Of a stretch of 64,000 nucleotides of DNA, positions 42,858 through 54,295 are shown in pieces (the first letter of the stretch is position 1; each line of letters starts with the position of its first letter). The stretch is taken from positions 1,109,073-1,173,072 of the forward strand of contig JAGFNQ010002314.1 of the NCBI GenBank assembly GCA_024364735.1, written 5' to 3'. The position numbers and the translations under genes were made by a program. The notes beneath the pieces are model-generated. The model saw only the letters and a program-made list of their open reading frames with translations, was not told the DNA's origin and made no database searches. This stretch comes from Boesenbergia rotunda (lineage: Eukaryota > Streptophyta > Magnoliopsida > Zingiberales > Zingiberaceae).

Positions 42858-44840
42858 AAACCCTTGCCCTAAGGGTGGAATGTGAAATTGAGGAAATGTG
42901 AAGGGCCTTTTTGCAAAAGGCCCCTTTTTGTTTTAAAGCCTCGGTTGAGCCCTAGAGCACGCGCAGCCACCGCAATCCTTCTTCTCACTCGTGCCCTAGC
43001 CACAGCCGCAGCGCCGACTCCTCTTCCTCTCTTCTTCGCCCGCAGCCAAGTACCCACACGCCCGATCTCTTCTCTTCCTCACGATCGACGCCACGAGCAG
43101 CCGCCATCGCCCATCTCGAGTGCCCTAACTTTGATCCACCAGCCGCCGAGTGCAGCCGCGACTTCCCTCACTGCTACTGATCTGCACCGTTAGCCGCTGC
43201 AACGGGCGATCCGACTCTGTCTCAGTGTGAGCTCTTGGTGCCACCCGCCACTGACTTTCTGCCATCTAGCATTGCTCTCACGGGGTTGGAGTCAAAGGGG
43301 TTGCGCCGACATCAATCCAGGTGAGAATTTGTTTTTGTGTTGCTGAATGGAGAAACGAGCTAACAGAACTTAGTTTGTTTTCTTTGGACCTAATTTGGGG
43401 TTTCTTTTGGGATGATCGGTGGGTTGTGGGGTGATCTTTAGATTCGATGGTTGTTTGGGTGAATTGGAGACGCTGATGCATAGATCAGTAATTAGGATTT
43501 GCCAATTTGTTTAGATTTTTTATTGGATAATGGGTTTTTGGGTTGATTTCTGAATGTGTGTGTGTTGGTTTAACTTCTATCCATGTGAGGTGTTGTTGAG
43601 TTCAATGGGCGCTTGGTAGAGGTTCCATTAGGGCGTTGCTGTGCTCTATGATACCATGTTGTGAGTTGTTTTGAGTACGAGTTTAATCAGTTGTATCATG
43701 TTGCTTGTTTAGAGTTTTTGGAGCCTTTGATCTCTTGGGATTGTATCTAGTTTTGAAGCTAATTTTGTTTGAATTGATAGTTCCTTAAGCTTGCATAGGT
43801 TCTTGAATTGGTTGGCCTCTGTTGGAGGAGATTGTAGTTTTGGGATCAGAACAGTGCCATCACAAATAAGCTATTATGGTTGATTAGGTCAGTGGATAGT
43901 TCACATATGGATTGTATGGGATTTTGCTCTGTGCCTTCGTATCCCTGTCGTAGATTCGATGATAGTTGGAGATGAATTGTTTGGTTCTTTCTAATGCTGC
44001 TATGGGTGGGTTTTGTTGTTTTCAGATCTGTGTTCTTGGATCGATTTTGTACCAAATTTATCCGGTTTGGTATATTTGAGCTTAGAAGGAATTAGTAATG
44101 GATTGGTTGGATTAGTAAAGTAATTGGATGGTTTTGAGTTGGGCTTTGCTTAATGTTCACCAGTTTAGATTAGTCATTGAGTTATGTTCTCCTTCTCCTA
44201 TGCACGCGGTTTGAATGACTAAGGGTTTTCCCTATTGTTAGAGCCGGTTCAGATTTGGGTTTTTGGTGATTATTGATCTGTGAAATTTGAATATTATCTT
44301 TACTGTGAGTTTTGGGAAATTGTCTGATATGTTTTGATGGAAAAGGAACTATTAGGTTAACCCTAGGTTGGGTTAGAGAGTAATTAGCTAATTATCTTTC
44401 TGTAAATAGCTAATTAATTATGCCCTTGATACAGGGACTTGATCGGATTATTATTCGGCGGGTGGTTCTATCTCGTTTGATACGGACTTCCACTCTTGGA
44501 GGCGGGTACCCTTTGACTTATCTCTTATGATATTGTCATTTTGTTATGCATAGACTGTTATAGATAGCAGTAAGATTATACGCTACCCCTGTTTGTTTAT
44601 GCTTGTTCTGGACACTTGTTTATCCCTGAGTTATTATGCTGTTAGTTCCATACAGTCTCGGATATTGTCATATCTATACGTATTCTTAGATATCGTGATG
44701 TATCTCTTGCATTTGACATGAGGGATCTGTAGATTTCGGCCAGCATACCTTGTAGGTCACCAGTATTTCCTGTTATAGGAATTCAGGCTGAGACTTAGTA
44801 TACTGAGAACTTGGTGAGGGAGGTATGTGTATCTATCATA

Positions 44841-45155
44841 CACCATCTCTGCATTATTGCATACTGACCCACGCGGATGTTGTGGACGATGTCCTGACTG
44901 GGTACAGGTTGTCACAGCTCTACCCACGCGGACGTTGTGGACGATCCTGACTTGGACTAGGGGGTGACACATGTTATTGCATCAGGGTGCTTTATATGTT
45001 TGGGGCATGCACCATCCTTGCATTGTTGCATGCTGACCCACGCGGGACGTTGTGGACCATGTCCTGACTGGGTACAGGTTGTCACAGCTCTACCCACGCG
45101 GACGTTGTGGACGATCCTGACTGGGACTAGGGGTGACACATGTCATTGCACCATG
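44841..45155. repeat. Tandem duplication of 169 bp in L1
   Basis: The unit beginning CACCATCTCTGCATTATTGC at 44841 recurs at 45010 with few changes. Both units contain two GACCCACGCGG/TACCCACGCGG phrases. Confidence 0.8.
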
Positions 45156-45510
45156 TGCATATTTTGCATTGTGCATTGTTTGCTGCACTTGATTTCTGCA
45201 CTTGTTTGACATGCATATTTTGGAGACTGGTTATCTGAGATTATATGTCTATTGGTGTTCCATGGGTATTTCTTACCCTCTTTTCAGGTTAGATGGATTC
45301 TGGTATGTATCTTGATTCAGTATCTTCAGTATACCTTTTCCTATTGTTTATATGAGACAGTATCAACGTAGACTCCTATTGTTATTATAACATACTATGC
45401 ATATCTGCTGGGTATTCGTTGAGTTTATGGACTCACACCGTTGCCATATATTTTTATTTCAGGTTGAGATACNCTCTTCAACTTTGGCTCTCGTTCCTCA
45501 GATGCGCACA

Positions 45511-47250
45511 TGTAACGACCCGCCTTCTGGTACTATGGCTTTAAGGCGGATCGCTACTAATAACTGGCTGACTAACTGATTTATGATCCTTGTTTTCATT
45601 TAAGCCAAACCAACTGGGAGAATTTTTAAAAACTTATTTTGCTATTTACTGAACTAACAATTCATAATCATGTTGAAAGTACTAACCAGCCAAAATAAAA
45701 CAAAAACTTTAATTTTATTAGCTTGGCCAGGATTCGATCCCCCAACCTCTGCGTTGCATGACTAAAGCACTAACCAACGGCTCTACACCCCTTTTTGTTT
45801 TACACAGCACCAGTCGACTGCTATATGCCAGTCGACTGGTCGGGCCACAGAATGTTTCTGTGCCCGACACCAGTCGACTGGTGTTTTTCCAGTCGACTGG
45901 TAGTTCTGAGAACCCAGATTTCAGAGTTTCAGAATGTGCCAAAGTCGACCTACTCCGTACCAAATGCTCCATAAATTCATATTTAAGCTTCCTGACATGT
46001 CTACAATGATTCTAGGGCATTTGATACATGTTTTGGAGGGTTTCTAACAGGAATAGCAACTTAGAAATCATAAAAGCGACATGTAGAAGCATAAACATGA
46101 ATGTGTCAAGTTTGTATCAACTTCTTATTGGAACTATTCATTTTCCATATCTAAAGGCATCCTTAGCTACTACATGTCATTCTATATGGTGCATTAATCT
46201 TAGAACAAGCATATCCTAAGAATTTAGCATGTAGAGCAGAAGTATCAAGTTCCTACTCCTAAAGCTTAAGCATGGATTTAAATTACCATATCACAAGTAT
46301 TAACCCATGACCTTCAACATTCACCAAACAAATATTAGAACATGTAAATAAACTACCTTAAGTATGCTAGGAACCACAAATAACCAGTCCCATCAAGTTC
46401 ATACATGGTTCACATAACATATTGCAGAACAACAAAAAGAAGCATAATAAAGACTATTTCTATGCTTTGCAAGTTCCGAAGACTTTTATTCCAACTCCAC
46501 CGCCACACACACTTTGCATCAAGCCCGCCGCCTCCGCTACTAGTGATTTCCTTTACCTGTATCTGCAGTATAAGGAAATGCAAACTAATAAGCATAAAGC
46601 TTAGTAAGTACCATCTAGCCTCACAAAACTATAAAATCTTAGGTTATGCTTTTCAAAACATGTCATACAAATACATGCTCGTGTTCATAAATAATCATGC
46701 TATGCTCATGCTAAAATACATGTCATAAAATGTCATGGCATATAACTGGCACATGACCTATGCTGAACTGAAGCTGAAAACTAAGCTATAGCATGACATA
46801 CATATCTGAACCGGAACTGAAACTAACATAAAACTAATTATTAAATTCACCACATGCTAAAAATGAATTTATGAAAACTATATACATATAGTAGGTGAAA
46901 ATAATAATCAACTACTATGGGCCCGACAATGTACCAGCTGTGCGCGCATCCCTAATAAATCTGAGGTAGCTAATCCCGAATTCATTAGGGTTCTACTAGG
47001 TTATCTGAACCTAGGGGCAACTAAGGAGCCCATCCCATACTAGGTTATCTGAACCTAGGGGCAACTTAGAGCCCATCCCTGGACCGAAGTCCGGTACAAT
47101 GCCAACTGAAAATAAAATAGTTCTTTTATATTTTTCTTTTTTTTTCTCTTCTGATTCTTGCTTTTACCAGGTTATCTAAACCTAGGGGCAACTAGGAGCC
47201 CATCCCGTTGGACCTTGGTCCCAATCATAAACTGAAGCAAGAATTTCTAT
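45511..47250 (+). mobile_element. Gypsy-type LTR L2, partial
   Basis: It starts TGTAACGACCCGCC, a usual gypsy LTR start. It has palindromes CCAGTCGACTGG (45810-45900) and a pol III B-box-like GGATCGAATCC on the minus strand near 45730. Three copies of a CTAGGTT-ATCTG-AACCTAG hairpin with GGGGCAAC and AGCCCATCCC follow it (46996, 47040 and about 47168). It is cut at about 47250 at the edge of H2. No genes are present. Confidence 0.55.
45810..45900. repeat. CCAGTCGACTGG palindrome cluster
   Basis: Three perfect 12-bp palindromes (45828-45839, 45870-45881, 45889-45900) and one shortened copy (45810-45820) are present. Between them lies a hairpin (45839-45868) with arms GTCGGGCCACAGAA and TTTCTGTGCCCGAC. 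Placed about 300 bp into LTR L2. Confidence 0.85.
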
Positions 47251-47337
47251 TCTTTAATGCTTTCTATAGCATTAACTGAACTGAAAACAGTGGGAGTGAC
47301 ATTGAACTTCATAACTGCTTTCTATTCTTTAATGCTT

Positions 47338-49137
47338 TTACAAGAAAACAGTGGGAGTGGCATTGAACTTGATGAAGTTCAAGAAACTCCAATAGACATT
47401 ACAGAGACACCTAGTCTAGACCCACAACCAATAACTCATAATGATGAGCTATCAGTTGAACCTAAAACAACACCACCTGTTCGAAGGTCTGATAGGACAC
47501 GCAATATTCCAGAGAGATACGGATTTCTCATAAGTGAATCGAACGACGTGTTACTCATAAGCGATGACGAACCTATCAGTTATGAAGATGTTCTGAAAAG
47601 TTCAGAAAGGGACAAATGGCTTGAAGCCATGAAGTCGGAAATGGATTCCATGTACGAAAATCAAGTATGGGACTTGGTTAACCCACCTGAAGGGATTAAG
47701 CCCATAGGGTGCAAGTGGGTTTTCAAGAAGAAAACCGACATGGAAGGTAATGTTGTTACCTTTAAGGCTAGATTAGTGGCAAAAGGATATCGTCAGAAAC
47801 AAAGAATTGATTATGATGAAACCTATTCGCCAGTAGCTATGCTTAAATCCATTCGGATGCTCCTGGCCATAGCAGCTCATTATGATTATGAGATATGACA
47901 AATGGATGTGAAAACAGCTTTCCTTACTGGAAACCTGCTTGAGGATGTATACATGATACAACCTGAAGGTTTCACATCGGTTGATAAAACCAAAATATGC
48001 AAGCTTTGGCGATCCATATATGGACTGAAGCAAGCATCCAGGAGCTGGAACATCCGTTTTGATGAGACAATCAAAGAGTTTGATTTCTCACAAAATCCAG
48101 ACGAACCTTGTGTGTATAAGAAGGTTAGTGGGAGTGCAGTCGTATTCCTAATATTATATGTCGATGACATATTACTTATAGGAAACAATATATCAGTCTT
48201 GCAGTCAGTTAAAATTTGGTTGTCCAAAACTTTCTCCATGAAAGACCTGGGACAAGCAACCTATATCCTTGGGATTAGAATCTATAGAGATAGATCAAAA
48301 CGGTTGCTTGGTCTTTCGCAGTCTACATATATAGACCGAGTGCTAAAAAGGTTTAGCTTGTCGGAATCCAAGAAAGGTTACCTTCCCATCAGGCATAGGA
48401 TCAACCTTTCAAAGTCTATGTGTCCGCGCACAGAAGACGAGAGGATTTGCATGAATAAGATTCCTTATGCATCCGCGATAGGATCTATCATGTATGCTAT
48501 GTTATGTACAAGGCCCGATGTATCGTATGCTCTGAGCGTCACAAGCAGATACCAGTCGGATCCAGGAATGGATCATTGGGCGGCTGTCAAGACAATCCTT
48601 AAGTACTTAAGAAGAACTAAGGATGTGTTCCTAACATATGGAGAAGGAGATATGATAATACGTGGGTATACAGATGCCAGTTTCCAGATAGATAAGGATG
48701 ATTCCAAATCTCATTCTGGATACGTATTTACTTTGAATGGAGGCGCAATAAGTTGGAAGAGTTCCAAACAAGACACCGTAGAGGATTCTACCACGGAAGC
48801 GGAATATATCGCAGCTTCGGAAGCAGCAAAGGAAGCAGTCTGGATCAAGAAGTTCGTCTCCGAACTTGGTGTGGTTCCAACCATTGATGAAGCAGTGCTG
48901 GTTTACTGCGACAACAATGGAGCTATTGCACAAGCAAAGGAACCAAGGTCTCATCAGCGATCCAAACACGTGCTTCGCCGCTATCATCTGATCAGAGAGA
49001 TTATAAGTAGGAATGATATACAAATTGAGAAAATTTCCACTGAAAGGAATTTAGCAGATCCTTTAACTAAGGCCTTGCCTCAAAGCAAGTTTGAGAGTCA
49101 TGTTAGAGCCTGTGGTATTGGATACCGTAGCGATTGA
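47338..49137 (+). pseudogene. pol: Reverse transcriptase and RNase H of H2
   Basis: A single frame with one stop, TGA at 47896-47898 (TGG expected, EIWQMDVK motif). Motifs: NIPERYGFLI, WVFKKKTDMEGNVVTFKARL, MDVKTAFLTGN, SIYGLKQASRSWN, catalytic LYVDDILLIGN (near 48160) and LGIRIYRDRSKRLLGLSQST. The RNase H acidic residues lie in GYTDASFQ, STTEAEYIAAS and VYCDNNGA, and the end is NLADPLTKALPQSKFE. These phrases are those of the Angela/BARE copia lineage. Gag, protease and integrase are absent, so it cannot move by itself. Confidence 0.93.
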
Positions 49138-49141
49138 CATT

Positions 49142-49157
49142 AAACCAAGTGGGAGTT
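49142..49157 (+). other. PPT of H2
   Basis: AAACCAAGTGGGAGTT directly before the LTR start TGTTAGTAATATG. The inverted copy lies at the LTR edge of H3 (from 56522). Confidence 0.75.
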
Positions 49158-51413
49158 TGTTAGTAATATGAGAGAAGTGTCCTAAGGCAATCGCCTTATG
49201 ATTGTAATCATTTACTTTAATAAATGAATATTCACTATTTGAGTATACATGTTTGTGTATTTGATTGAGATCTTAAACTCATTTACTGAATGTCCGCAAT
49301 ATAATTCACAGCATGAGAGAATTTGTGATGAATTCACAACTAGTGATTATCTCTACATGTGCAATTGTGAAGTATTGAAATTGTCCCTAGTCGATGAATT
49401 GATAAATACGGACACTATCAATTCTGTTGAGACTAGCATGGGTTATTCTCTAATCAGCTGATTCTCACTGGCTGGTGACATTGGGATGTCCGGAGATAAA
49501 CATGGATGCTGGTTAAGGGAACTAGTTCATTGGAGTAACTGGCTGTAAGACTTCATATGGGAATCTACATGTAGATATGTCAATGAAGTTCTTACTGCAG
49601 CTTAAGTGCGATATTCCTTTGACTTGCGGTGTTCAAGTCATCTTGGTCACGGAGACTTATACTTTGACTTCTTAAGCAAGCATCTCTAAGGAGGTGTGGA
49701 CCCAGGATGGTTGGGTATAAGCCGATGTGCCCGAAGATGTTTGAACAGCCTACAAAGGATTCACCACTCCTTGCGAGGAGATGTATACCCAAGGCCTATC
49801 TTCGGATTGTTACTCGAAGCCTCTGACCAGAGCATAACATGTTCCGAATATGAATCTCTTGGAAACATGAGAGTAATTAGAATCCGTTGGACGAGAAAGA
49901 CATTACTTGGGCTAGGTGTGACGTAATCAGCCTAGTGGGGACTGACACATAAAGACCGTGTCCTGAACCAAGTGGGTATAAGATGGTGAAGGGAATGAGG
50001 CACGACTCATTATAGCTGCTGAAGGGTTTCAGAATTCTTTTGAGGTCAACCGTTGATCTTTCGATTAATTGGGGGTCATGATGTACTACTAGGTGCCACT
50101 CATGATCGTTCTATAATTGGTTAATTATAGACGGCCAACATAAATCGAAAGCCTATTTAGTCACACGCACAACGAGTGATCCGAGGGATTTAAAACGAGT
50201 TGAAAATTGGATTTTCCAATCAAGAGAAATAAGTCGAATCTGAATTTATCAGAGGCGCATCGGAATCTTAAAATGGCTAAGTCTTTTGAAGGCTTATTGG
50301 ACGAATTAAATGAGTTTAATTCGCGAGGAGGCGACTTGGTTTGGCCGGCCAAAGAGGGTCCCCACCCTCTTTGGTTTGGCCGGCCACAATAAAGGAGAGA
50401 AACCAATATATTTGGTTTAAATTATAAAATAAATCAAGCGCGATTTGTTTTATAAAATTATGGATAAATAAATTTATATAAAGAAATTTATATAAATAAA
50501 TTTATTTTCATGGAGATTAAAATAAACTTTAAATGGTTTATTTTATTTTATAAAATCAATTGTGAATTGATTTTTCCATGATAAGAAAAATTTATATAGT
50601 AAATTTCTTGTAAAAATTTATTCCATAATAAATTGGGAGATGTGCTTGTTTTATTATAAATTTAGTAATAATAAAACTTGGCATAATGGAATAATTCATA
50701 AGAAAATTTATAAGATAAATTTCTTATGTAAATTTATTCCGTTAAAAGGGAGACTTGGGAATGGAGAGACTATTATATAAAGGAACCAAGGCAAGCCTTG
50801 AATTCCAATTAATTAAGAGATTAAGAAGTTCTCTCTCTCTCTCATTCTCTCCCTCTCTCTCTCTAGGGTCGGCGCCCTCTCTCTCTCTCTAGGGCCGGCG
50901 CCCTCTCTCCTCCCCTAGGGCCGGCGCGCCACCTAGGGTTGTCGTGAGCCTCCTCCACCAAGAAGGTGCCAAAGAAGAAGAAGAAGCGGGTCGCAACTCC
51001 TTCCTTCCGCCGGAATCTCGATTCCGTAGCTTGGTGGTTAGCTTTCCATCTTCCTCTCTTGATATTCTTGTCGTGCCTTTGGAGAATCTAGTAGTTCTCG
51101 TCGGCACGAAACTCGTGGCTTTGCGAAGTCATCCCGAAGAGAACTCGGCGTGGACGTGAATAGAGGCGGAGCTTCCAAGGGACGCTACGGTTGGATCTCG
51201 TCCCTTACTTCGAGTTACGCGAGGTATTGAGTAAATTAGTTTACTTTCTGTAAAATTTTAATTTATGATCATGTCCACACATCATAAGGTTGCATGCTAG
51301 ATACGTGGTTAAAAATAATTTGAGAAATTATTTATGCTAATTCTTCCACTGCACGTAATTAATTTTTTAAATTACGAACCCGTATCCATGTCAACATGCA
51401 CCCGGTCCCAACA
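49158..51413 (+). repeat. 3' LTR of H2 (2256 bp)
   Basis: TGTTAGTAATATG to GGTCCCAACA. It contains a strong hairpin (50349-50374, 11-bp arms CCAAAGAGGGT/ACCCTCTTTGG, loop CCCC) flanked by GGCCGGCC. AATTTATATAAAG repeats (50440-50730), a TATA box TATATAAAG (50774-50782) and CT repeats with AGGGCCGGCGCCCT (50830-50935) follow. H1 (57708-59956) and H3 (54296-56521) carry the same LTR. Confidence 0.92.
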
Positions 51414-51944
51414 GGTTTTAGGGAGATGGAAGGTCCTTGGAGTCTCGGAGAGGTTCTAACGATGAACTACTCCTTGAGACGATCCCCTAGCGCGTCCTCC
51501 TTCATGAATCCGCCCAACACAAGCCCTTGAACCTCTTCCTTGGTTTGCCGTGAGTGAGGAAGAGAAAGACTCGGGAGAGGGAGAGGAAAAATCGCCCAAG
51601 AGAGGAGAGGGTTCGGCGGTGACAAGTGAGGAAAAGTTTCAATTAAAAAAAACTCTTAAGTTCCTTTTTATATTTATGGAAAAATTTAACTAACTTCACC
51701 TTATCCATCTTTTCCGCTAATCTATTCCAATGAAAATAAACTCATCTCACTTGATAAGCCTATTCTTCCTTCAACGTAAAGGTCTAGGGGTCAAGCCCCA
51801 CTTAAATCTTTTTACCGCGCATTCTATTTTTTTATTCATTTTTGCCTTATTTGTCCATGGAAAAATTCTATAAAAATATCCATAAATTCAGGATTAATTC
51901 TAGGATATTTCTAATATTTGTTTTGAGAATTTTAGGGCGTTACA

Positions 51945-51960
51945 ATTCCCCATACCTTAT
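51945..51960 (-). other. PPT of element G
   Basis: The minus strand reads ATAAGGTATGGGGAAT, then TGTAACGCCC. It follows the GAGGACGAACTTTTT phrase usual at the end of Tekay-type elements. Confidence 0.8.
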
Positions 51961-51979
51961 AAAAAGTTCGTCCTCGAAC

Positions 51980-54295
51980 TTAAAACAGCTCTGGGTATTT
52001 CTGCCTCATGCTGTCCTCTGGTTCCCATGTTGCCTCTTCTACTCTGTGATTTTGCCATATGACTTTCACTAATGGTACCTCCTTGTTCCGTAATTTCTTA
52101 ACTGCTCGGTCTATTATCTGAATAGGCCGACTATCATAACTGAGATCTTCGCGGACTTGTACCGTCTGTGGCTCTATCACCTGGGTGGCATCTGGGATAT
52201 GCTTCTTCAGCATGGAGACATGAAATACATTATGGATAGCTGACATCTCTTGAGGTAGCCCTAGCTCATAAGCTACTTTGCCAACTCTTCTAGTGATGGG
52301 GTATGGTCCTACATATCTGGGACTCAGCTTGCCCTTCTTCCCAAAACGCATTACTCCCTTCATGGGAGCCACTTTGAGGAATACTAAATCCCCAACTTCA
52401 AACTCTAATGGTCTGCGCCGTGTATCAGCATAGCTCTTCTGGCGGCTTTGAGCTGTTTCTATTCTCTGGCGGATCTGTTGTATGGCTACGGTGGTATCAT
52501 CTATAAGATCTGTCTGTAGGCCTAACTCTTGCCTCTCACCACCCTCGTACCAGCAGATAGGAGATCTACACCTCCGCCCATATAAAGCCTCATAGGGTGC
52601 CATGCCAATAGTGGCCTGATAACTATTGTTGTAGGCGAATTCCGCTAAGCACAGGTATCTGCACCAACTGCCCTTGAAATCTAAAGCACAAGCTCTGAGC
52701 ATATCTTCTAGCACTTGATTCACTCTCTCGGTCTGACCATCTGTCTAAGGATGGAAAGCTGTGCTAAACTTTAGTTTGGTGCCTAGTGCTGTCTGTACGC
52801 ACTCCCAGAAGTGCAAAGTGAACCTACTGTCCCTATCTGAAATGATAGTCCTAGGGACTCCATGTAGTCTGACGATCTCCTTGAGGTATAGCTGAGCTAG
52901 CTGTTCCATGGAATAGGAGATCCTGATAGCTAGGAAGTGGGCAGACTTAGTCAATCTGTCAACTATTACCCAGATTGCATCATAACCATTCATTGTTCTG
53001 GGTAGTCCCACTATAAAATCCATGGAAATATCTTCCCATTTCCATTCTGGAATCTGGATAGGCTGCAGAACTCCTCCTGGTCTCTGATGTTCTTCCTTGA
53101 CCCTTTGGCATGTCAGAAAGGTACCGACATATCTGGTGATGTCTCTCTTCATCCCAGGCCACCAAAAACGTCCCCTGAGGTCTTGATACATTTTGATGGA
53201 ACCAGGATGCATCGCATAAGGAGATTCATGTGCTTCCTCTAGGATCTTCCTTCGGAGCTCTTCTTGGTTCGGAACACATAGGCGGTCACCACAGTACATT
53301 ATCCCACTATCTGATAGGCGAAACTCCCCATTTTCTGATTCTGCTATCCCCTGCTTGATTTTATGAAGGTTAGGATCTTGATCCTGTACTGTCTGGATGT
53401 CTTCAAGCAGGGTTGACACTAATGTCAAAGTGGAGAGTTGCCCAACTATAATTTCCAGTCCGAACTCTGATATTTCCTTCCGAAGGGGCTATGACATCAT
53501 AGGCAAAGCCAGTAGGGTGGCACTAGATTTCCTGCTAAGTGCGTCTGCCACCTTATTAGCTTTACCTGGATGGTAGAGGATGTCAATGTCATAATCCTTG
53601 ACCAGCTCAAGCCATCTGCGTTGCCTCATGTTCAGATCCTTCTGAGTAAAGAAATACTTCAGACTCTGATGATCTGTGAAAATCCTACACTAAGCTCCGT
53701 ATAAGTAATGCCTCCAGATCTTGAGAGTGAACACTACTGCAGCTAGCTCAAGGTCATGAGTAGGGTAGTTCTTTTCATAATCCTTGAGTTGTCTAGAGGC
53801 ATAGGCGATAACCTTGCCATTCTGCATCAGCACTGCTCCAAGTCCTAATTTAGAAGCATCACTATATATGTCAAAGCTATCAGTGGTCTCTGGAAGAGTC
53901 AGGATGGGGGCACTAATCAATCTTCTCTTTAATTCTGTAAAACTATTCTCGCAGTCCTCTGTCCACTGAAACTTCCTGTTCTTTTTGGTAAGAGCTGTCA
54001 GTGGGGAGGCTATTCTGGAGAAATCCTCTACAAACTACCTGTAGTAACCGGCTAGACCTAGAAAACTTCTGATCTCACTGGCATTCTTCGGTCTAACCCA
54101 GTTACTTACTGCTTCTATTTTGCTGGGGTCTACCATCACACCATCCTTGGAGATGATGTGACCCAGAAAAGACACCTGATCGAGCAAAAACTCACACTTG
54201 GAGAATTTCGCATAGAGTTGACACCGCTGAAGAATTTCTAATACTGTTTTCAGGTGTTCTGCGTGCTCCTTCTGAGTCCTGGAATATATCATAAT
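51980..54295 (-). pseudogene. pol: pol of element G: RT end, RNase H, integrase, chromodomain
   Basis: RT end: KCEFLLDQVSFLGHIISKDG, then SFLGLAGYYR. RNase H: YSDASKLGLGAVLMQ, THDLELAAVVFTLKIWRHY. Integrase zinc motif: HESPYAMHPG...FLTC, where the first Cys of the CXXC pair is Phe. The catalytic D, D, E lie in SMDFIVGLPR, SDRDSRFT and TDGQTERV. The C-terminus (52170-51980) is a chromodomain-like stretch with VKVIWQNHRVEEATWEPE, which in chromoviruses guides integration to chromatin. Stops: TAG after GYYR (54035), TAG after YGA (53690), TAG near 53490 and TAG after FHP (52745). The last three are one C-to-T step from CAG. The N-terminal part of pol is missing because H3 is inserted there. Confidence 0.92.

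Larger units (their letters stand above)
41199..45510 (+). mobile_element. Gypsy-type LTR L1, interrupted by a solo LTR
   Basis: It begins TGTAAAATACGG and continues on both sides of the solo LTR (41487-42857). The part 42940-43320 is CpG-rich and resembles a 5' leader, but no frame in it looks like a protein. The part 44345-45510 matches L3. A base n stands at 45473. The LTR end is not seen, because another LTR start (TGTAACGACC) follows at 45511. It is probably related to the Tekay/Del type. Confidence 0.5.
47338..51413 (+). mobile_element. Element H2: 3' part of an Angela-like copia
   Basis: It runs from the integrase-RT linker (47338) through RT and RNase H, PPT (49142-49157) and the 3' LTR (49158-51413). 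The 5' half is missing, and the left edge is a duplicated junction (47240-47345). Its right flank GGTTT (51414-51418) lies in the LTR of gypsy G. Confidence 0.88.
51414..54295 (-). mobile_element. Element G: Tekay/Del-like gypsy chromovirus, partial
   Basis: Minus strand: pol from the RT C-terminus (54295) to the chromodomain (51980), PPT (51960-51945) and the first 531 bp of the 3' LTR (51944-51414, TGTAACGCCC start). It is interrupted on the right by H3, in the RT just after the catalytic motif, and on the left by H2, in the LTR. The missing 5' part should continue to the right of H1, outside the window. Confidence 0.88.

Noticed and set aside
42940..43330. CpG-rich stretch resembling the first exon of a host gene, followed by GTGAG
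   Set aside because: No continuous protein with known features; it lies within LTR L1, and such leader-like GC-rich parts are usual in Tekay-type LTRs.
45473..45473. Base n
   Set aside because: A sequencing or assembly ambiguity without biological meaning.
50965..51000. Frame with a nuclear-localisation-like VPKKKKKRV in the H2 LTR, also in H1
   Set aside because: It lies in the untranslated R-U5 part without an upstream ATG in frame, and H3 reads differently with a stop.
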